Assembly: GCF_000178855.1 (NCBI RefSeq)
Contig: NZ_ADVG01000002.1
Location: 1,550,001-1,614,000 of the forward strand
DNA: 64,000 bases
Source of the DNA: Ktedonobacter racemifer DSM 44963
Lineage (GTDB): Bacteria; Chloroflexota; Ktedonobacteria; Ktedonobacterales; Ktedonobacteraceae
Direction: 5' to 3'
Made by a program: the position numbers and the translations under genes. Of this stretch, positions 49,481 through 58,082 are shown in pieces. Position 1 is the stretch's first letter. Every line of letters starts with the position of its first letter. The notes beneath the pieces were generated by a model. It searched no databases. It saw nothing but the letters and a program-made list of their open reading frames with translations, and was not told the DNA's origin.

Positions 49481-49569
49481 TTTCTCGCGCCTGCGGCGCT
49501 CGCCCGGATGAGTTATGTGTGGTTGGGAGTTGGCTGCCTGTGGCAGCCAACTCCCAACCACACATAACT
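49481..49569. repeat. 28-bp-arm palindrome with REP-like tail
   Basis: The tail TTTCTCGCGCCTGCGGCGCTC (49481-49501) precedes perfect 28-nt arms at 49511-49538 and 49542-49569. The element lies between divergent genes. The rest of the gap up to 49832 carries no other recognised site. Confidence 0.75.
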
Positions 49570-49832
49570 ACCCCATTTCGTAAATACGCTATGAAAGAGA
49601 CGTTACCATTTGGCTGTGTATTTGCGATAACTAATGTGGTGCTAAAGCGGTTGGGTCGCATTGCTTCCTGTGGTGATATGGTACAGATGATAGCCACGGC
49701 CAGCATCATATATGCATTTGTATGCATGCATACGAACACAAACGAAACCACTATCGCAACGTCATCACAACTTCTTCCAGGTATACTCAAGCACGACAAC
49801 ATAAGCAGATCATAGGAGAGAGCGATAGGACT

Positions 49833-50894
49833 ATGCTTGAAACTACGGCAATACAAACCTCTCGGCAGGCCTTTATTGAGCAGCATGAGCAGGCGTCTTT
49901 CTATAGCCAGCCAGGTTGGCTCGATCTACTCCAACACGTCTATGGCTTTAAACCCGCGCACCTGGAGAGCTATACCACCGGGGCAGATGGCCCCGCTCGC
50001 TCGCTCGCAGGGACCCTCTCTCTCTATACCGTACGCAGTCCACTGGCGGGAACGCATCTCGTCTCGCTCCCATTCTCCGATCATGCGCCCCTGCTGGCGC
50101 AGAATGAGGCGAGCGCGCTCGAACTACTCGAGCAGGCTATCGAGCTGACACGCCAACGCAAAGCGCGCTATCTTGAGCTACGCACTGGCACCAATCCTCT
50201 GCTCGCCAATCATCCGGCCTTCGTCGAGAGTGATCTCTATGTCACCTGGCACCTGAACCTGGAAAGCGATCCCGCCCTCGCCTGGTCGCACCTGCGCAAG
50301 CCTGTACAGCACCAGGTCAAGAAGGCGCGCAAGAATGGCCTCTCCATTCGTGTCGCGGATAGCACCGCCGATGTGGCAACCTATCATCGGCTCCATGTGC
50401 TCACACGCACACGCAAGCATGGGATGCCCGCCCAGCCCTCGGCCTTCTTTCACAAACTTTGGGAGAACTTCGCCCCAGGCGAGCAAATGATCCTCTTGCT
50501 GGCAGAGTATGAGCAACAACCAATTGCCGGCATGATCCTGCTGGGGTCCGGTACAACGTTGCGCTATGCCTATGGCGCCTCCGATGAACGCTACCTGCGC
50601 CTGGCCCCCAATAACCTCTTGATGTGGTACGCCATCGAGTGGGGCTGTGAGCATGGTTACCGCATTCTTGATATGGGGCGCACCGCCCGCAACAACGAGG
50701 GCCTGATGGAGTTTAAACGCCGTTGGGGCGCTGAGTTGCACCCGCTTCCCTACTACTACTATCCCCGCCAGGCGGGCCTGGCCACGACCTCTGAGCAGAG
50801 CTGGAAGTATCGCCTGCTCACCTCTACCTGGAAGCGGCTCCCACTCCCTGTCGCCAGTTCGCTCGGCGGCCTCCTCTATCGCTACCTGGGATAA
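49833..50894 (+). CDS. FemAB-like/GNAT-fold aminoacyl- or acyltransferase
   Basis: The start at 49833 (MLETTAIQ) is chosen over the ATG at 49722, whose extension is not protein-like; AGGAGAGAG lies 12 bases upstream. The 353-aa protein has the two-GNAT FemAB layout: 'SFYSQPGWLDLLQHVYGFKPAHL' at the start, 'AWSHLRKPVQHQVKKARKNGLSIRVA' (a helical arm), 'MLLLAEYEQQPIAGMILL' and 'YRILDMGRTARNNEGLMEFKRRWGAELHPLPYYYYPRQ'. The last region is typical of FemAB proteins that move aminoacyl groups to peptidoglycan or that serve exopolysaccharide modification. In this locus the latter is likelier; the substrate is unproven. Confidence 0.82.
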   Translation: MLETTAIQTSRQAFIEQHEQASFYSQPGWLDLLQHVYGFKPAHLESYTTGADGPARSLAGTLSLYTVRSPLAGTHLVSLPFSDHAPLLAQNEASALELLEQAIELTRQRKARYLELRTGTNPLLANHPAFVESDLYVTWHLNLESDPALAWSHLRKPVQHQVKKARKNGLSIRVADSTADVATYHRLHVLTRTRKHGMPAQPSAFFHKLWENFAPGEQMILLLAEYEQQPIAGMILLGSGTTLRYAYGASDERYLRLAPNNLLMWYAIEWGCEHGYRILDMGRTARNNEGLMEFKRRWGAELHPLPYYYYPRQAGLATTSEQSWKYRLLTSTWKRLPLPVASSLGGLLYRYLG

Positions 50895-50898
50895 AAAA

Positions 50899-50957
50899 AG
50901 GGGTATGGTGTGTGGTGGCAGTACCGCAAAGGCATTGCCACCACACACCATACCCCT
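50899..50957. terminator. Bidirectional palindromic terminator
   Basis: Perfect 22-nt arms (AGGGGTATGGTGTGTGGTGGCA and complement) around a 15-nt loop, between convergent genes. The 14-bp core TATGGTGTGTGGTG recurs in the palindrome at 56717. Confidence 0.75.
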
Positions 50958-50985
50958 GCGAGGCGTCATAGACGCCGAGGAGACC

Positions 50986-51987
50986 TTACGAATATGTTAG
51001 TGGATGCTGCTTGAAGAAGTTCCAGATGGTTTCCGACGCGGAGGGCGAGCCATCAAGCGAGGCAGGCCATGCATGCCCGCCGCCCTCAATACGATAATGC
51101 ACAATTGAGGAGCCATCGCGACAGCGTATCCACTCCTCTCCTGTGACGTTGCCGTTTTGGAAAAAGGTATTGGGTCCCTGGGCGCAGTGATCGCGCTTAG
51201 CCCACTCATTGAGCCATTGCGGGACCGATGGCAGGGGGAGATCTGGCTTCTCGGGTGCAGGCCCGCCCATGTAGGGCACGACCGTGTCGCCCGTACCATG
51301 CACATCCAGAATGGGGACGCCTCTCTTAATATTGCAGCCCGTATCCAGGTCATAGAAATTGCCCGAGACTGGCGCGAAGGCCGCAATCCGCTCCGGCAAG
51401 TTGCAGGCCAGATACCAACTCATGCCGCCACCATTAGAGAAACCAGTGGCATAGATGCGCTGCTCATCAATACAGAAGCTCTGCTCCAGGTTATCCAGCA
51501 AATCATCGACATAGCGGATTTCGTCGATGCCTTGCTGAGTTGTACCAATGCTGGCCCAGAAGGTTTGTCCATTATTATCCTTCAATCCCTGGGGATAGGC
51601 CACAATAAAGTTTTCCTGGTCCGCTAACTGCGAGAGTCCCGTGACCTGCTCCATGTCTGAGCCTCGCGCCCCTGTCCCATGAAATACCAGGACCAGGGGG
51701 ATGCTCTGCGTCTTATTATAGTTAGTCGGCACATGAATATAATAATCGCGCGTGCTATTGCCATTGGCGACCCTGGGATCGGCGGTCATCGTCTCATCTT
51801 CGCTACCTCCCGCCTTCACCTCAGAGTCTTTCCCACATCCATTCGCGATCTTTGGAGTCATTTTCGCGTTCTTGTTCGCTATGGTGCTTTCTTGCGCCTG
51901 CGAAACCCCACCACAGCCCGTGAGCAACAGGCTTAATACCACCCACCCATAGAGCCCTATCCCCAACAGCGTATCTCGTTGTTTCAT
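50986..51987 (-). CDS. Secreted LpqC/PHB-depolymerase-like esterase lipoprotein
   Basis: The start at 51987 (MKQRDTLLG) gives a lipoprotein signal ending LLLTG-C23; the open frame upstream to 52209 runs through a palindrome and is noncoding. The 333-aa protein has an alpha/beta-hydrolase fold: 'SIPLVLVFHGTGARGSDMEQVTGLS' (oxyanion region), 'YATGFSNGGGMSW' (nucleophilic Ser), 'VPILDVHGTGDTVVPYMGG' (Asp) and 'EGGGHAWP' (His). This is the poly(3-hydroxybutyrate) depolymerase/feruloyl-esterase (LpqC) group. It may cleave ester decorations or polymeric esters outside the cell. Confidence 0.87.
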   Translation of the reverse strand: MKQRDTLLGIGLYGWVVLSLLLTGCGGVSQAQESTIANKNAKMTPKIANGCGKDSEVKAGGSEDETMTADPRVANGNSTRDYYIHVPTNYNKTQSIPLVLVFHGTGARGSDMEQVTGLSQLADQENFIVAYPQGLKDNNGQTFWASIGTTQQGIDEIRYVDDLLDNLEQSFCIDEQRIYATGFSNGGGMSWYLACNLPERIAAFAPVSGNFYDLDTGCNIKRGVPILDVHGTGDTVVPYMGGPAPEKPDLPLPSVPQWLNEWAKRDHCAQGPNTFFQNGNVTGEEWIRCRDGSSIVHYRIEGGGHAWPASLDGSPSASETIWNFFKQHPLTYS

Positions 51988-52160
51988 ACGCAATAGGCCT
52001 CCTCTCACGCTTCCATTCTCCTTTTTGTGCTTGCTTACGAGTTCAAAATCATCTCTGCCATTGATGTAGGTGGCTTTTCTTCTACAACGTATTACACTGT
52101 GATTTAGGTACAGTTTATCTTTTCTCCCATTACTCTGCCGCCGCCCCTGGCGTCCTCTCG

Positions 52161-52227
52161 AGGGTAAGGGGTGCGTGAGTGGAAAATGGGGCCTGGCCCC
52201 ATTTTCCACTCACGCACCCCTTACTCT
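52161..52227. repeat. 32-bp-arm palindrome in a divergent region
   Basis: AGGGTAAGGGGTGCGTGAGTGG... and its complement, with one mismatch. The left flank CCTGGCGTCCTCTCGAGGGTAAGG resembles the tail-bearing palindromes but the REP-like tail is absent or decayed. It lies between the esterase and cyclase genes, which diverge. Confidence 0.7.
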
Positions 52228-52331
52228 TTGATGCACAGGCAACAGCATATTCACAAGCTTCTATGCTAAAATGTATATAAAAGCAATCTCAGCATTTATT
52301 TAGATTCTTTCAATGTGCTAAAGGAGTCCTC

Positions 52332-55300
52332 ATGCCAGAAGAGCGCAAGCTTGTCAGTATCCTCTTTGCCGATGTCACTGGTTCGACCGCCCTGGGCGAT
52401 GAGTTGGATCCCGAAGATGTCCGCGCCCTGATGGGCCGTTATTATGAACATGCACGCCAGATCATTCCCCAGCATGGGGGGACGCTGGAGAAATTTATCG
52501 GTGACGCCGTGATGGCGATATTTGGCCTCCCCCAGGCCCATGGTGATGATCCAGAGCGCGCTCTGGCCGCCGCCCTGGCTCTGCGCAAGGCCGTCGCTGA
52601 CGATGAGATGTTGGGTTCCATCTTCCAGCTACGCATCGGCGTCAATACGGGCGAGGTCATGGCGACCAGCGATTCTACCAGCAACCAGTTCATGGCGACT
52701 GGCGATGCCGTAAACGTGGCGGCCCGCCTGGAGCAGAACGCCAATCCCGGCGAGATCTTAGCCGGTGAACGGACCTATGCCGCCGCCAGTCATGCCTTCC
52801 TCTTCGATGCCTCGCGCCACGCCGAGGTCAAGGGCAAGAGCAGACCCCTCACGGTCTATCCATTGCAAGGACCGCGCGCCACGCGCAAGGTTGAGCGCCC
52901 GCCCCTGGTTGGCCGTAAGCAGGACCTGATGCAGCTCGCACTCCTACAGGCCCGCGCTCTGGAGGAGGAGCGTCCACAGCTTGTCTCCATTACCGCGCCC
53001 GCCGGGACTGGGAAGACGCGCCTGCTGGAAGAGTTTCTAGCGCGCCTGGACCTCGATGAGAACTTTCAGGTCGCGACGGCGCGCTGCCTCCCCTACGGCC
53101 AGACCCTGACCTACTGGCCTCTGCGCGGCCTCTTGAGCCAGCTTATTCAGGGCGGTGATATTACTATTACGCGTCCGAACGTGGCCCACGTCTTCCGCGA
53201 GGCCTCCTATGCTCAAGCGGACGCGGAGCGCCTGGCGGACCTGATCCTGGCAACCCTGGGTATTGAAGGCGAGACCACGACCGACCGTGAGAATATCTTC
53301 TCCGCCTGGCGGCTGCTGATCGAGGTCCTGGCGACCCAGGCTCCACGCATCGTTATCTTCGAGGACCTGCACTGGGCCAGCGATAGCCTCTTCGATCTCG
53401 TGGAATACATCACCCACCTGCGTACTCAGGCCCCCCTCATGCTGATCGCGCTCAGCCGTCCCGAGCTGCTGGATCGCCGTCCCAACTGGGGCGGAGGGCG
53501 CCAGAACTTCACCTCCCTGGCCCTGCAACCCCTCTCGCCGCGCAACACGCAGGAGTTGATCTCACACCTGATGCAGGACGTCCCTCAGGCTGTACGCACC
53601 CAGATCGTTGAGCGCTCGGGGGGCAATCCCTTCTTCGCCCTGGAGCTGCTGCGAGGCCTGCAAGAACGCGGGCTCACTGGGGACACCGCAAGTATTGAAC
53701 AGCTCCCCGATACGGTCCATGCCGCCGTGCAGGCGCGCCTGGATCAGCTCTCACGGCCTGAGCGTTCGGTGCTCCAGGTGGCCTCGGTCGCCGGGCGTGC
53801 CCTCTCGCTGACCATGCTAGCCGAGGTCCTGAGCGAGTATAGCCTGAGCGAGCTACAACAGGCACTCGATGGCCTGCTCGAACGCGACATTCTTGTACCA
53901 TCGGAGGGCCATACCTACGCCTTCCTCCACATCCTCTTCCGCGATGTCGCCTATGGCACCCTCGCGCGTACACAGCGCGTGCGCCTGCACGAGAAGATCG
54001 CGACCTCGCTGGAGACGCTCAACGCCGACCATCTCGACGAGTACGCCGAGCTGATCGCTTATCATTATCGCGAGGCGGTGACCCTCTCGCGCCAGGCCGC
54101 TATCCGTACACAGCTCCAGCTCGATGTCAGCAAGGCCCTGCACTTCCTGCGCCGTGCCGCCCACCTGGCCAGCCACGCCGGGGCTTACTTCGAGGCCCAG
54201 AACTACCTCCAGAGCGCCATCGCCATCGCGCCAGAGAGCGAATTAATTGCAATCTATGAAGAACTGGGCGATTGTATGTTCTGGTCACGTACTACAGCAG
54301 AAGCTTATCAGCAAGCATTCGCATACTGGGAGAAACAGAACACAGAACACACACCAGACGCGTCCCAGAGCCTGGTCGGGGCACGCCTCCTGCGCAAACT
54401 GCTCATCAACTATACCCGTGGCGGCGGTTGGGAACGCATCGAGGGTACGGAGCAGCAAATTCCCGTTCTACTTGAACGTGCTCAAACGCTCGTCGCCGCC
54501 TCAGGCAATGAGTACGAGCAATGGCGTATCCACCTCGTTCGCTGCTTCTCACGCTCACACATTGTAGAATCCAGTAAAGAAGAGCTACAGCAGATTCTCC
54601 CTGTCGCCCAGGAGGCAACGACCTACTTCGAACAACAGAACGATCCTCAGGCCCTCAGCGAAGCCCTGGATGCCCAGACGACGCTCTTTATGCGCCTGCG
54701 TGACTATCCAGCCATGCTCGAAGTCAACCAGCGCCGCCGTGCTATCCCTCATCTCTCAGCCGCCGAGCTGGGTGACGCACTGCATATGCTTGTCTTCTCC
54801 TATGGCTACATGAAGAACTATGAAGCAAGTTTTGAACTTGTTTTGCAAGAATTGAAAAGCTTGCGTCCTGGTCAATCACTGCTCCATTTGAGTGCAGCTC
54901 TTTCTAGCATCGCGCCCGTTGCCTTTGGTACGGGTCACTGGGACCTGCTCGAAATTCTATATCCTAAGATGGAGGAAATTCGTGAGCAGAACAGTAGCGA
55001 CCTGAGCACCTTCAATATGTTTGATGGCTACTTCTCTCTGCTGCGCTGGGCGCTGGCACACGAGAATCGGCCCACTATTGATTCTATTGCCGCCTTCCTG
55101 CGGCGCGTTGTTGGCGAGATTTTTGCCTTGCGCGAACAATTTACGAATGTCATCGAGATTTATCAGACTGATGACATCGGAGCCTCATCGTTGAAGCTGA
55201 CAGATTACCAGGGAGGCATGGCCCGCATCATCCTATTATTCTGCCTTGAACGTAATCTCCCCTTCCCTGAAGAGCTGATTCCCAATACCCAAACGGACCT

Positions 55301-55562
55301 ATTCGGTTCAGGCAATTCCTTCAAACAAGATATTGAGATTGCCTATGCGATTCTCACCGACGATAACGAGCGCTTCGCACGCGCCCTGGAAAAGCTTGAA
55401 CAGTACCAGGAAGTCGTCCATGCCGCGCGCCTGGACATTGTGCTTGCCGAGCGCACAGGTGACCGCAGGTACCTTGGCATGGCGCGCCCCATCCTGGAGC
55501 GCCTCCAGGATCGTCAGTTCCTGCGTCGCCTCAACGACGTTGCCGAGCGCCTTACATCTTAA
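52332..55562 (+). CDS. Class III adenylate cyclase-AAA ATPase-TPR regulator
   Basis: The 1076-aa protein begins with a class III nucleotide cyclase domain (about 1-170): 'VSILFADVTGSTALGD' and 'KFIGDAVMAIFGLP' give the two metal Asp residues. Next comes a LuxR/MalT-type AAA ATPase ('SITAPAGTGKTRLLEEFL', Walker B-like 'RIVIFEDLHWASDSLFDLVEYITHLR'), and then a long TPR-like helical half (about 560-1076). Such proteins make cAMP in response to signals sensed by the ATPase/TPR part and are abundant in Chloroflexota. The segment from about 54241 to 55300 is AT-richer than the rest, hinting at a mosaic origin. No partner gene is adjacent; it is expressed alone and ends at a palindromic terminator. 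Confidence 0.88.
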   Translation: MPEERKLVSILFADVTGSTALGDELDPEDVRALMGRYYEHARQIIPQHGGTLEKFIGDAVMAIFGLPQAHGDDPERALAAALALRKAVADDEMLGSIFQLRIGVNTGEVMATSDSTSNQFMATGDAVNVAARLEQNANPGEILAGERTYAAASHAFLFDASRHAEVKGKSRPLTVYPLQGPRATRKVERPPLVGRKQDLMQLALLQARALEEERPQLVSITAPAGTGKTRLLEEFLARLDLDENFQVATARCLPYGQTLTYWPLRGLLSQLIQGGDITITRPNVAHVFREASYAQADAERLADLILATLGIEGETTTDRENIFSAWRLLIEVLATQAPRIVIFEDLHWASDSLFDLVEYITHLRTQAPLMLIALSRPELLDRRPNWGGGRQNFTSLALQPLSPRNTQELISHLMQDVPQAVRTQIVERSGGNPFFALELLRGLQERGLTGDTASIEQLPDTVHAAVQARLDQLSRPERSVLQVASVAGRALSLTMLAEVLSEYSLSELQQALDGLLERDILVPSEGHTYAFLHILFRDVAYGTLARTQRVRLHEKIATSLETLNADHLDEYAELIAYHYREAVTLSRQAAIRTQLQLDVSKALHFLRRAAHLASHAGAYFEAQNYLQSAIAIAPESELIAIYEELGDCMFWSRTTAEAYQQAFAYWEKQNTEHTPDASQSLVGARLLRKLLINYTRGGGWERIEGTEQQIPVLLERAQTLVAASGNEYEQWRIHLVRCFSRSHIVESSKEELQQILPVAQEATTYFEQQNDPQALSEALDAQTTLFMRLRDYPAMLEVNQRRRAIPHLSAAELGDALHMLVFSYGYMKNYEASFELVLQELKSLRPGQSLLHLSAALSSIAPVAFGTGHWDLLEILYPKMEEIREQNSSDLSTFNMFDGYFSLLRWALAHENRPTIDSIAAFLRRVVGEIFALREQFTNVIEIYQTDDIGASSLKLTDYQGGMARIILLFCLERNLPFPEELIPNTQTDLFGSGNSFKQDIEIAYAILTDDNERFARALEKLEQYQEVVHAARLDIVLAERTGDRRYLGMARPILERLQDRQFLRRLNDVAERLTS

Positions 55563-55622
55563 CCTGATACAAAAATAGAGCCGGGAGACCAATGTCTCCC
55601 GGCTCTATTTTTGTATCAGGTT
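55561..55622 (+). terminator. Palindromic terminator of the cyclase gene
   Basis: Perfect 29-nt arms (AACCTGATACAAAAATAGAGCC...) around CAAT. The repeat overlaps the stop codon and contains TTTTT. Confidence 0.8.
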
Positions 55623-55728
55623 AAACAAATGCACTGCTTTAGCTTGCACCTTCAGCGATACGTTTGCTACAATGAAAGTCCGCTTCTCCCTTTTCCTACT
55701 CGCTGATATTTTTTCTGGAGGCCTTTGC

Positions 55729-56712
55729 ATGTCTGAGCGACCGAAGATTCTTGTGACACAGAAAATCCCCGCCGACGCCTACTCCCTCCTGCATGCCATT
55801 GGTGAGGTTGAGGCCAATATGGACGAGGGCGTTATCTGGTCCCCGGAAGAACTGTCACGCCGCGCACCCGGCCATGACTACCTGCTCTGCCTGCTTACCG
55901 ATACCATTGATGCGCGCTTACTGGGGGCTTGCGCCAGCGCCTCGCCTCGTCTCAAGTTGGTGGCGAACATGGCGGTCGGCTATAACAATATCGATGTCGA
56001 GGCCGCGACCCGCCAGCAGATCGCGGTAAGCAATACGCCGGGCATTCTCTCGGATACCACCGCCGACCTGGCCTTCGCCCTGTTGCTGGCGACCGCCCGG
56101 CGCTTACCCGAGGCCGAACGCTTCCTGCGCGCGGGCAAGTTTACCGGCTGGGGTCCTCTCCTCTTCTGTGGGGCCGAGGTCCACGGCTCAACACTGGGAA
56201 TCATCGGCGCCGGGCGCATCGGCCAGCTCATGGCGAAGCGCGCCAGTGGCTTCGATATGCGTGTGCTCTACTACAATACAAAGTGCCTTCCGGCTGATAT
56301 CGAGGATGCTTACCAGCTTACCTATGGTGGGCTAGATGAACTCCTGAGCCAGTCCGACTTTGTGAGTTTGCACGTCCCCTACGCATCCTCAACCCATCAC
56401 CTCATCGGCGAGCGCGAGCTGGCACTGATGAAACCGTCGGCAATTCTCGTCAACACCGCGCGTGGACCCGTAGTGGACGAGAAGGCCCTGGTACGCGCCC
56501 TGCAATCCGGGCAGATCGCCGGGGCTGGCCTCGATGTCTTCGAGCATGAACCCGCCGTCGAACCAGAGCTTCTAAGCATGGAGAACGTGGTTCTCGTACC
56601 CCATATCGCCAGCGCCTCGCTGAAAACACGCGCACGCATGGCAACCATGGCAGCAGAAAACATCGTGGCCCATGTCCAGGGCCAGCGCCCACCCAACCAG
56701 GTCAATAGATAA
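55729..56712 (+). CDS. D-2-hydroxyacid dehydrogenase (glyoxylate reductase-like)
   Basis: The start at 55729 (MSERPK) follows TGGAGG at 7-8 bases. The 327-aa protein has the catalytic Arg-Glu-His triad context: 'VANMAVGYNNIDVEAAT' (substrate loop), 'LGIIGAGRIGQLMAKRASGFDMRVLYYN' (NAD-binding GxGxxG), 'LVNTARGPVVDEKALVRAL' with the Arg, 'AGLDVFEHEP' with the Glu, and 'VLVPHIASAS' with the His. This matches GyaR/glyoxylate-hydroxypyruvate reductase-type enzymes. The next gene is a serine/alanine-glyoxylate-type aminotransferase, so glyoxylate or hydroxypyruvate metabolism is inferred for both. Confidence 0.9.
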   Translation: MSERPKILVTQKIPADAYSLLHAIGEVEANMDEGVIWSPEELSRRAPGHDYLLCLLTDTIDARLLGACASASPRLKLVANMAVGYNNIDVEAATRQQIAVSNTPGILSDTTADLAFALLLATARRLPEAERFLRAGKFTGWGPLLFCGAEVHGSTLGIIGAGRIGQLMAKRASGFDMRVLYYNTKCLPADIEDAYQLTYGGLDELLSQSDFVSLHVPYASSTHHLIGERELALMKPSAILVNTARGPVVDEKALVRALQSGQIAGAGLDVFEHEPAVEPELLSMENVVLVPHIASASLKTRARMATMAAENIVAHVQGQRPPNQVNR

Positions 56713-56716
56713 TGTG

Positions 56717-56769
56717 TTATGGTGTGTGGTGCGGGGTGAATGGAAGTCATCCGGCACCACACACCATAA
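56717..56769 (+). terminator. Palindrome between dehydrogenase and aminotransferase genes
   Basis: 16-nt arms TTATGGTGTGTGGTGC/GCACCACACACCATAA around a 21-nt loop. The core is shared with the palindrome at 50899. It may reduce rather than abolish read-through to the aminotransferase gene. Confidence 0.65.
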
Positions 56770-56794
56770 ACATGACTAGAAGGGAAAACTACCC

Positions 56795-58021
56795 ATGTCG
56801 CAAACATTTGCCCGCCCATTTACAGGCTCCTCAGAGGGGGCTACGCCTCCCGAGCTGAATCCTTCCTATCGCCTGCTACTGGGGCCTGGTCCCTGCAATG
56901 TTGATCCGCGTGTGCTACGGGTGGGTGCCGCGCCTCAACTGGGACATCTCGATCCAGAGCTCTTCGCGATTATGCAGGAGACCGCCGGGCTGCTGCGCTG
57001 GCTCTTCCAGACCGAGAACGAGCTGACCTGCTGCGTCTCTGGCTCGGGCTTCTCTGGGGCCGAGGCCGTGCTAACCAACCTACTTGAGCCTGGCGATACT
57101 CTGATCGCGGGGAGCCTGGGCTACTTCAGCGGTAAGATCATTGATATCTCGCGCCGCGCCGGAGCTAATGTTATTGTACTGACGACCGAGCCAGGCCAGC
57201 CCCTGGATGCCGCAGCCCTTGAGCAAGCCTTCAAGGAGCATCCCGAGGCCAAGATCTTCGCTACCGCCATCGCAGAGACCTCGACCGGGCTACATCAGCC
57301 ACTCGCAGACCTTGAGCGCGTGACCCATGCCCATAACGCGCTCTTTGTCGTTGATACCGTCTGTGGCCTGGGTGGCCTCCCCGTGCAGATCGACGCTCTA
57401 CACATCGACGCCTCCTATTCTGGAAGCCAGAAGTGCATCGGCGCGCTACCCGGGCTGGCCCCTGTGACGCTCAATGAGCGCGCCATCGAGGTAATCAAGA
57501 AGCGCCGCACGCCCGTTCAGAGCTATTATCTCGATCTCCTGGCGCTCAATCGCTACTGGAACGGCGATCACGCCTACCACCATACGATTTGTAGTAATCT
57601 TGTCTATGGGATGTACGAAGCCCTGCGCATCGCACACGCTGAGGGACTCGAAGCTCGCTTCACGCGCCACCAGCTCCACGGCGATGCCCTCAAAGCCGGT
57701 ATCAAGGCTATGGGCCTGGAACTGCTTGCCCAGCCCGGCTATCAGCTTCCCGTGCTCACGGCCATCCTCATCCCCGAAGGTGTCGATGAGCTGGCTGTAC
57801 GCAAGGCCCTCCTCAACGAGTACAGCATCGAGGTCGGAGGTGGGCTTGGCGAGCTCAAAGGGCGCCTCATCCGCATCGGACTGATGGGCTACAATGCCAG
57901 CCGCCAGAACGTCTACACCGTCTTGAGCGCCCTGGAACATATCCTGCCTGAATGTGGCTACACACTCCCCCAACCCGGCGCCGCACTCAAAGCCTCCGAA
58001 GCCCATTATCAGGCGCATTAG
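56795..58021 (+). CDS. Class V aminotransferase (serine/alanine-glyoxylate type)
   Basis: The 408-aa protein has the fold-type I PLP signature: 'LLLGPGPCNVDPRVLRVG' at the start, 'CVSGSGFSGAEAVLTNLLEPGD' (PLP phosphate region), 'FVVDTVCGLGGLPVQID' with the PLP-ring Asp, and 'YSGSQKCIGALPGLAPVTL' with the PLP Lys. 'YYLDLLALNRYW' and 'HTICSNLVYGMYEAL' match the SGAT/AGXT family. It converts glyoxylate to glycine with alanine or serine as amino donor. Together with the upstream hydroxyacid dehydrogenase it fits a glyoxylate/serine module. It ends at a palindrome shared with the convergent FUSC gene. Confidence 0.9.
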   Translation: MSQTFARPFTGSSEGATPPELNPSYRLLLGPGPCNVDPRVLRVGAAPQLGHLDPELFAIMQETAGLLRWLFQTENELTCCVSGSGFSGAEAVLTNLLEPGDTLIAGSLGYFSGKIIDISRRAGANVIVLTTEPGQPLDAAALEQAFKEHPEAKIFATAIAETSTGLHQPLADLERVTHAHNALFVVDTVCGLGGLPVQIDALHIDASYSGSQKCIGALPGLAPVTLNERAIEVIKKRRTPVQSYYLDLLALNRYWNGDHAYHHTICSNLVYGMYEALRIAHAEGLEARFTRHQLHGDALKAGIKAMGLELLAQPGYQLPVLTAILIPEGVDELAVRKALLNEYSIEVGGGLGELKGRLIRIGLMGYNASRQNVYTVLSALEHILPECGYTLPQPGAALKASEAHYQAH

Positions 58022-58028
58022 TCCCCCA

Positions 58029-58082
58029 CAGTAGCCGCGTACGCCAGTAGCGGGCGCCCGCTACTGGCGTACGCAGCTACTG
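58029..58082. terminator. Bidirectional palindromic terminator
   Basis: CAGTAGC-C-GCGTACGCCAGTAGCGGG and its complement with one base mismatch; the right arm overlaps the stop of the FUSC gene. Confidence 0.75.

Noticed and set aside
8956..49569. CRISPR array or tandem repeats suggested by repeated hairpin tails
   Set aside because: Copies are kilobases apart, with no regular spacers and no cas genes.
52242..52330. cAMP-receptor type operator before the cyclase gene
   Set aside because: No TGTGA-N6-TCACA pair was found.
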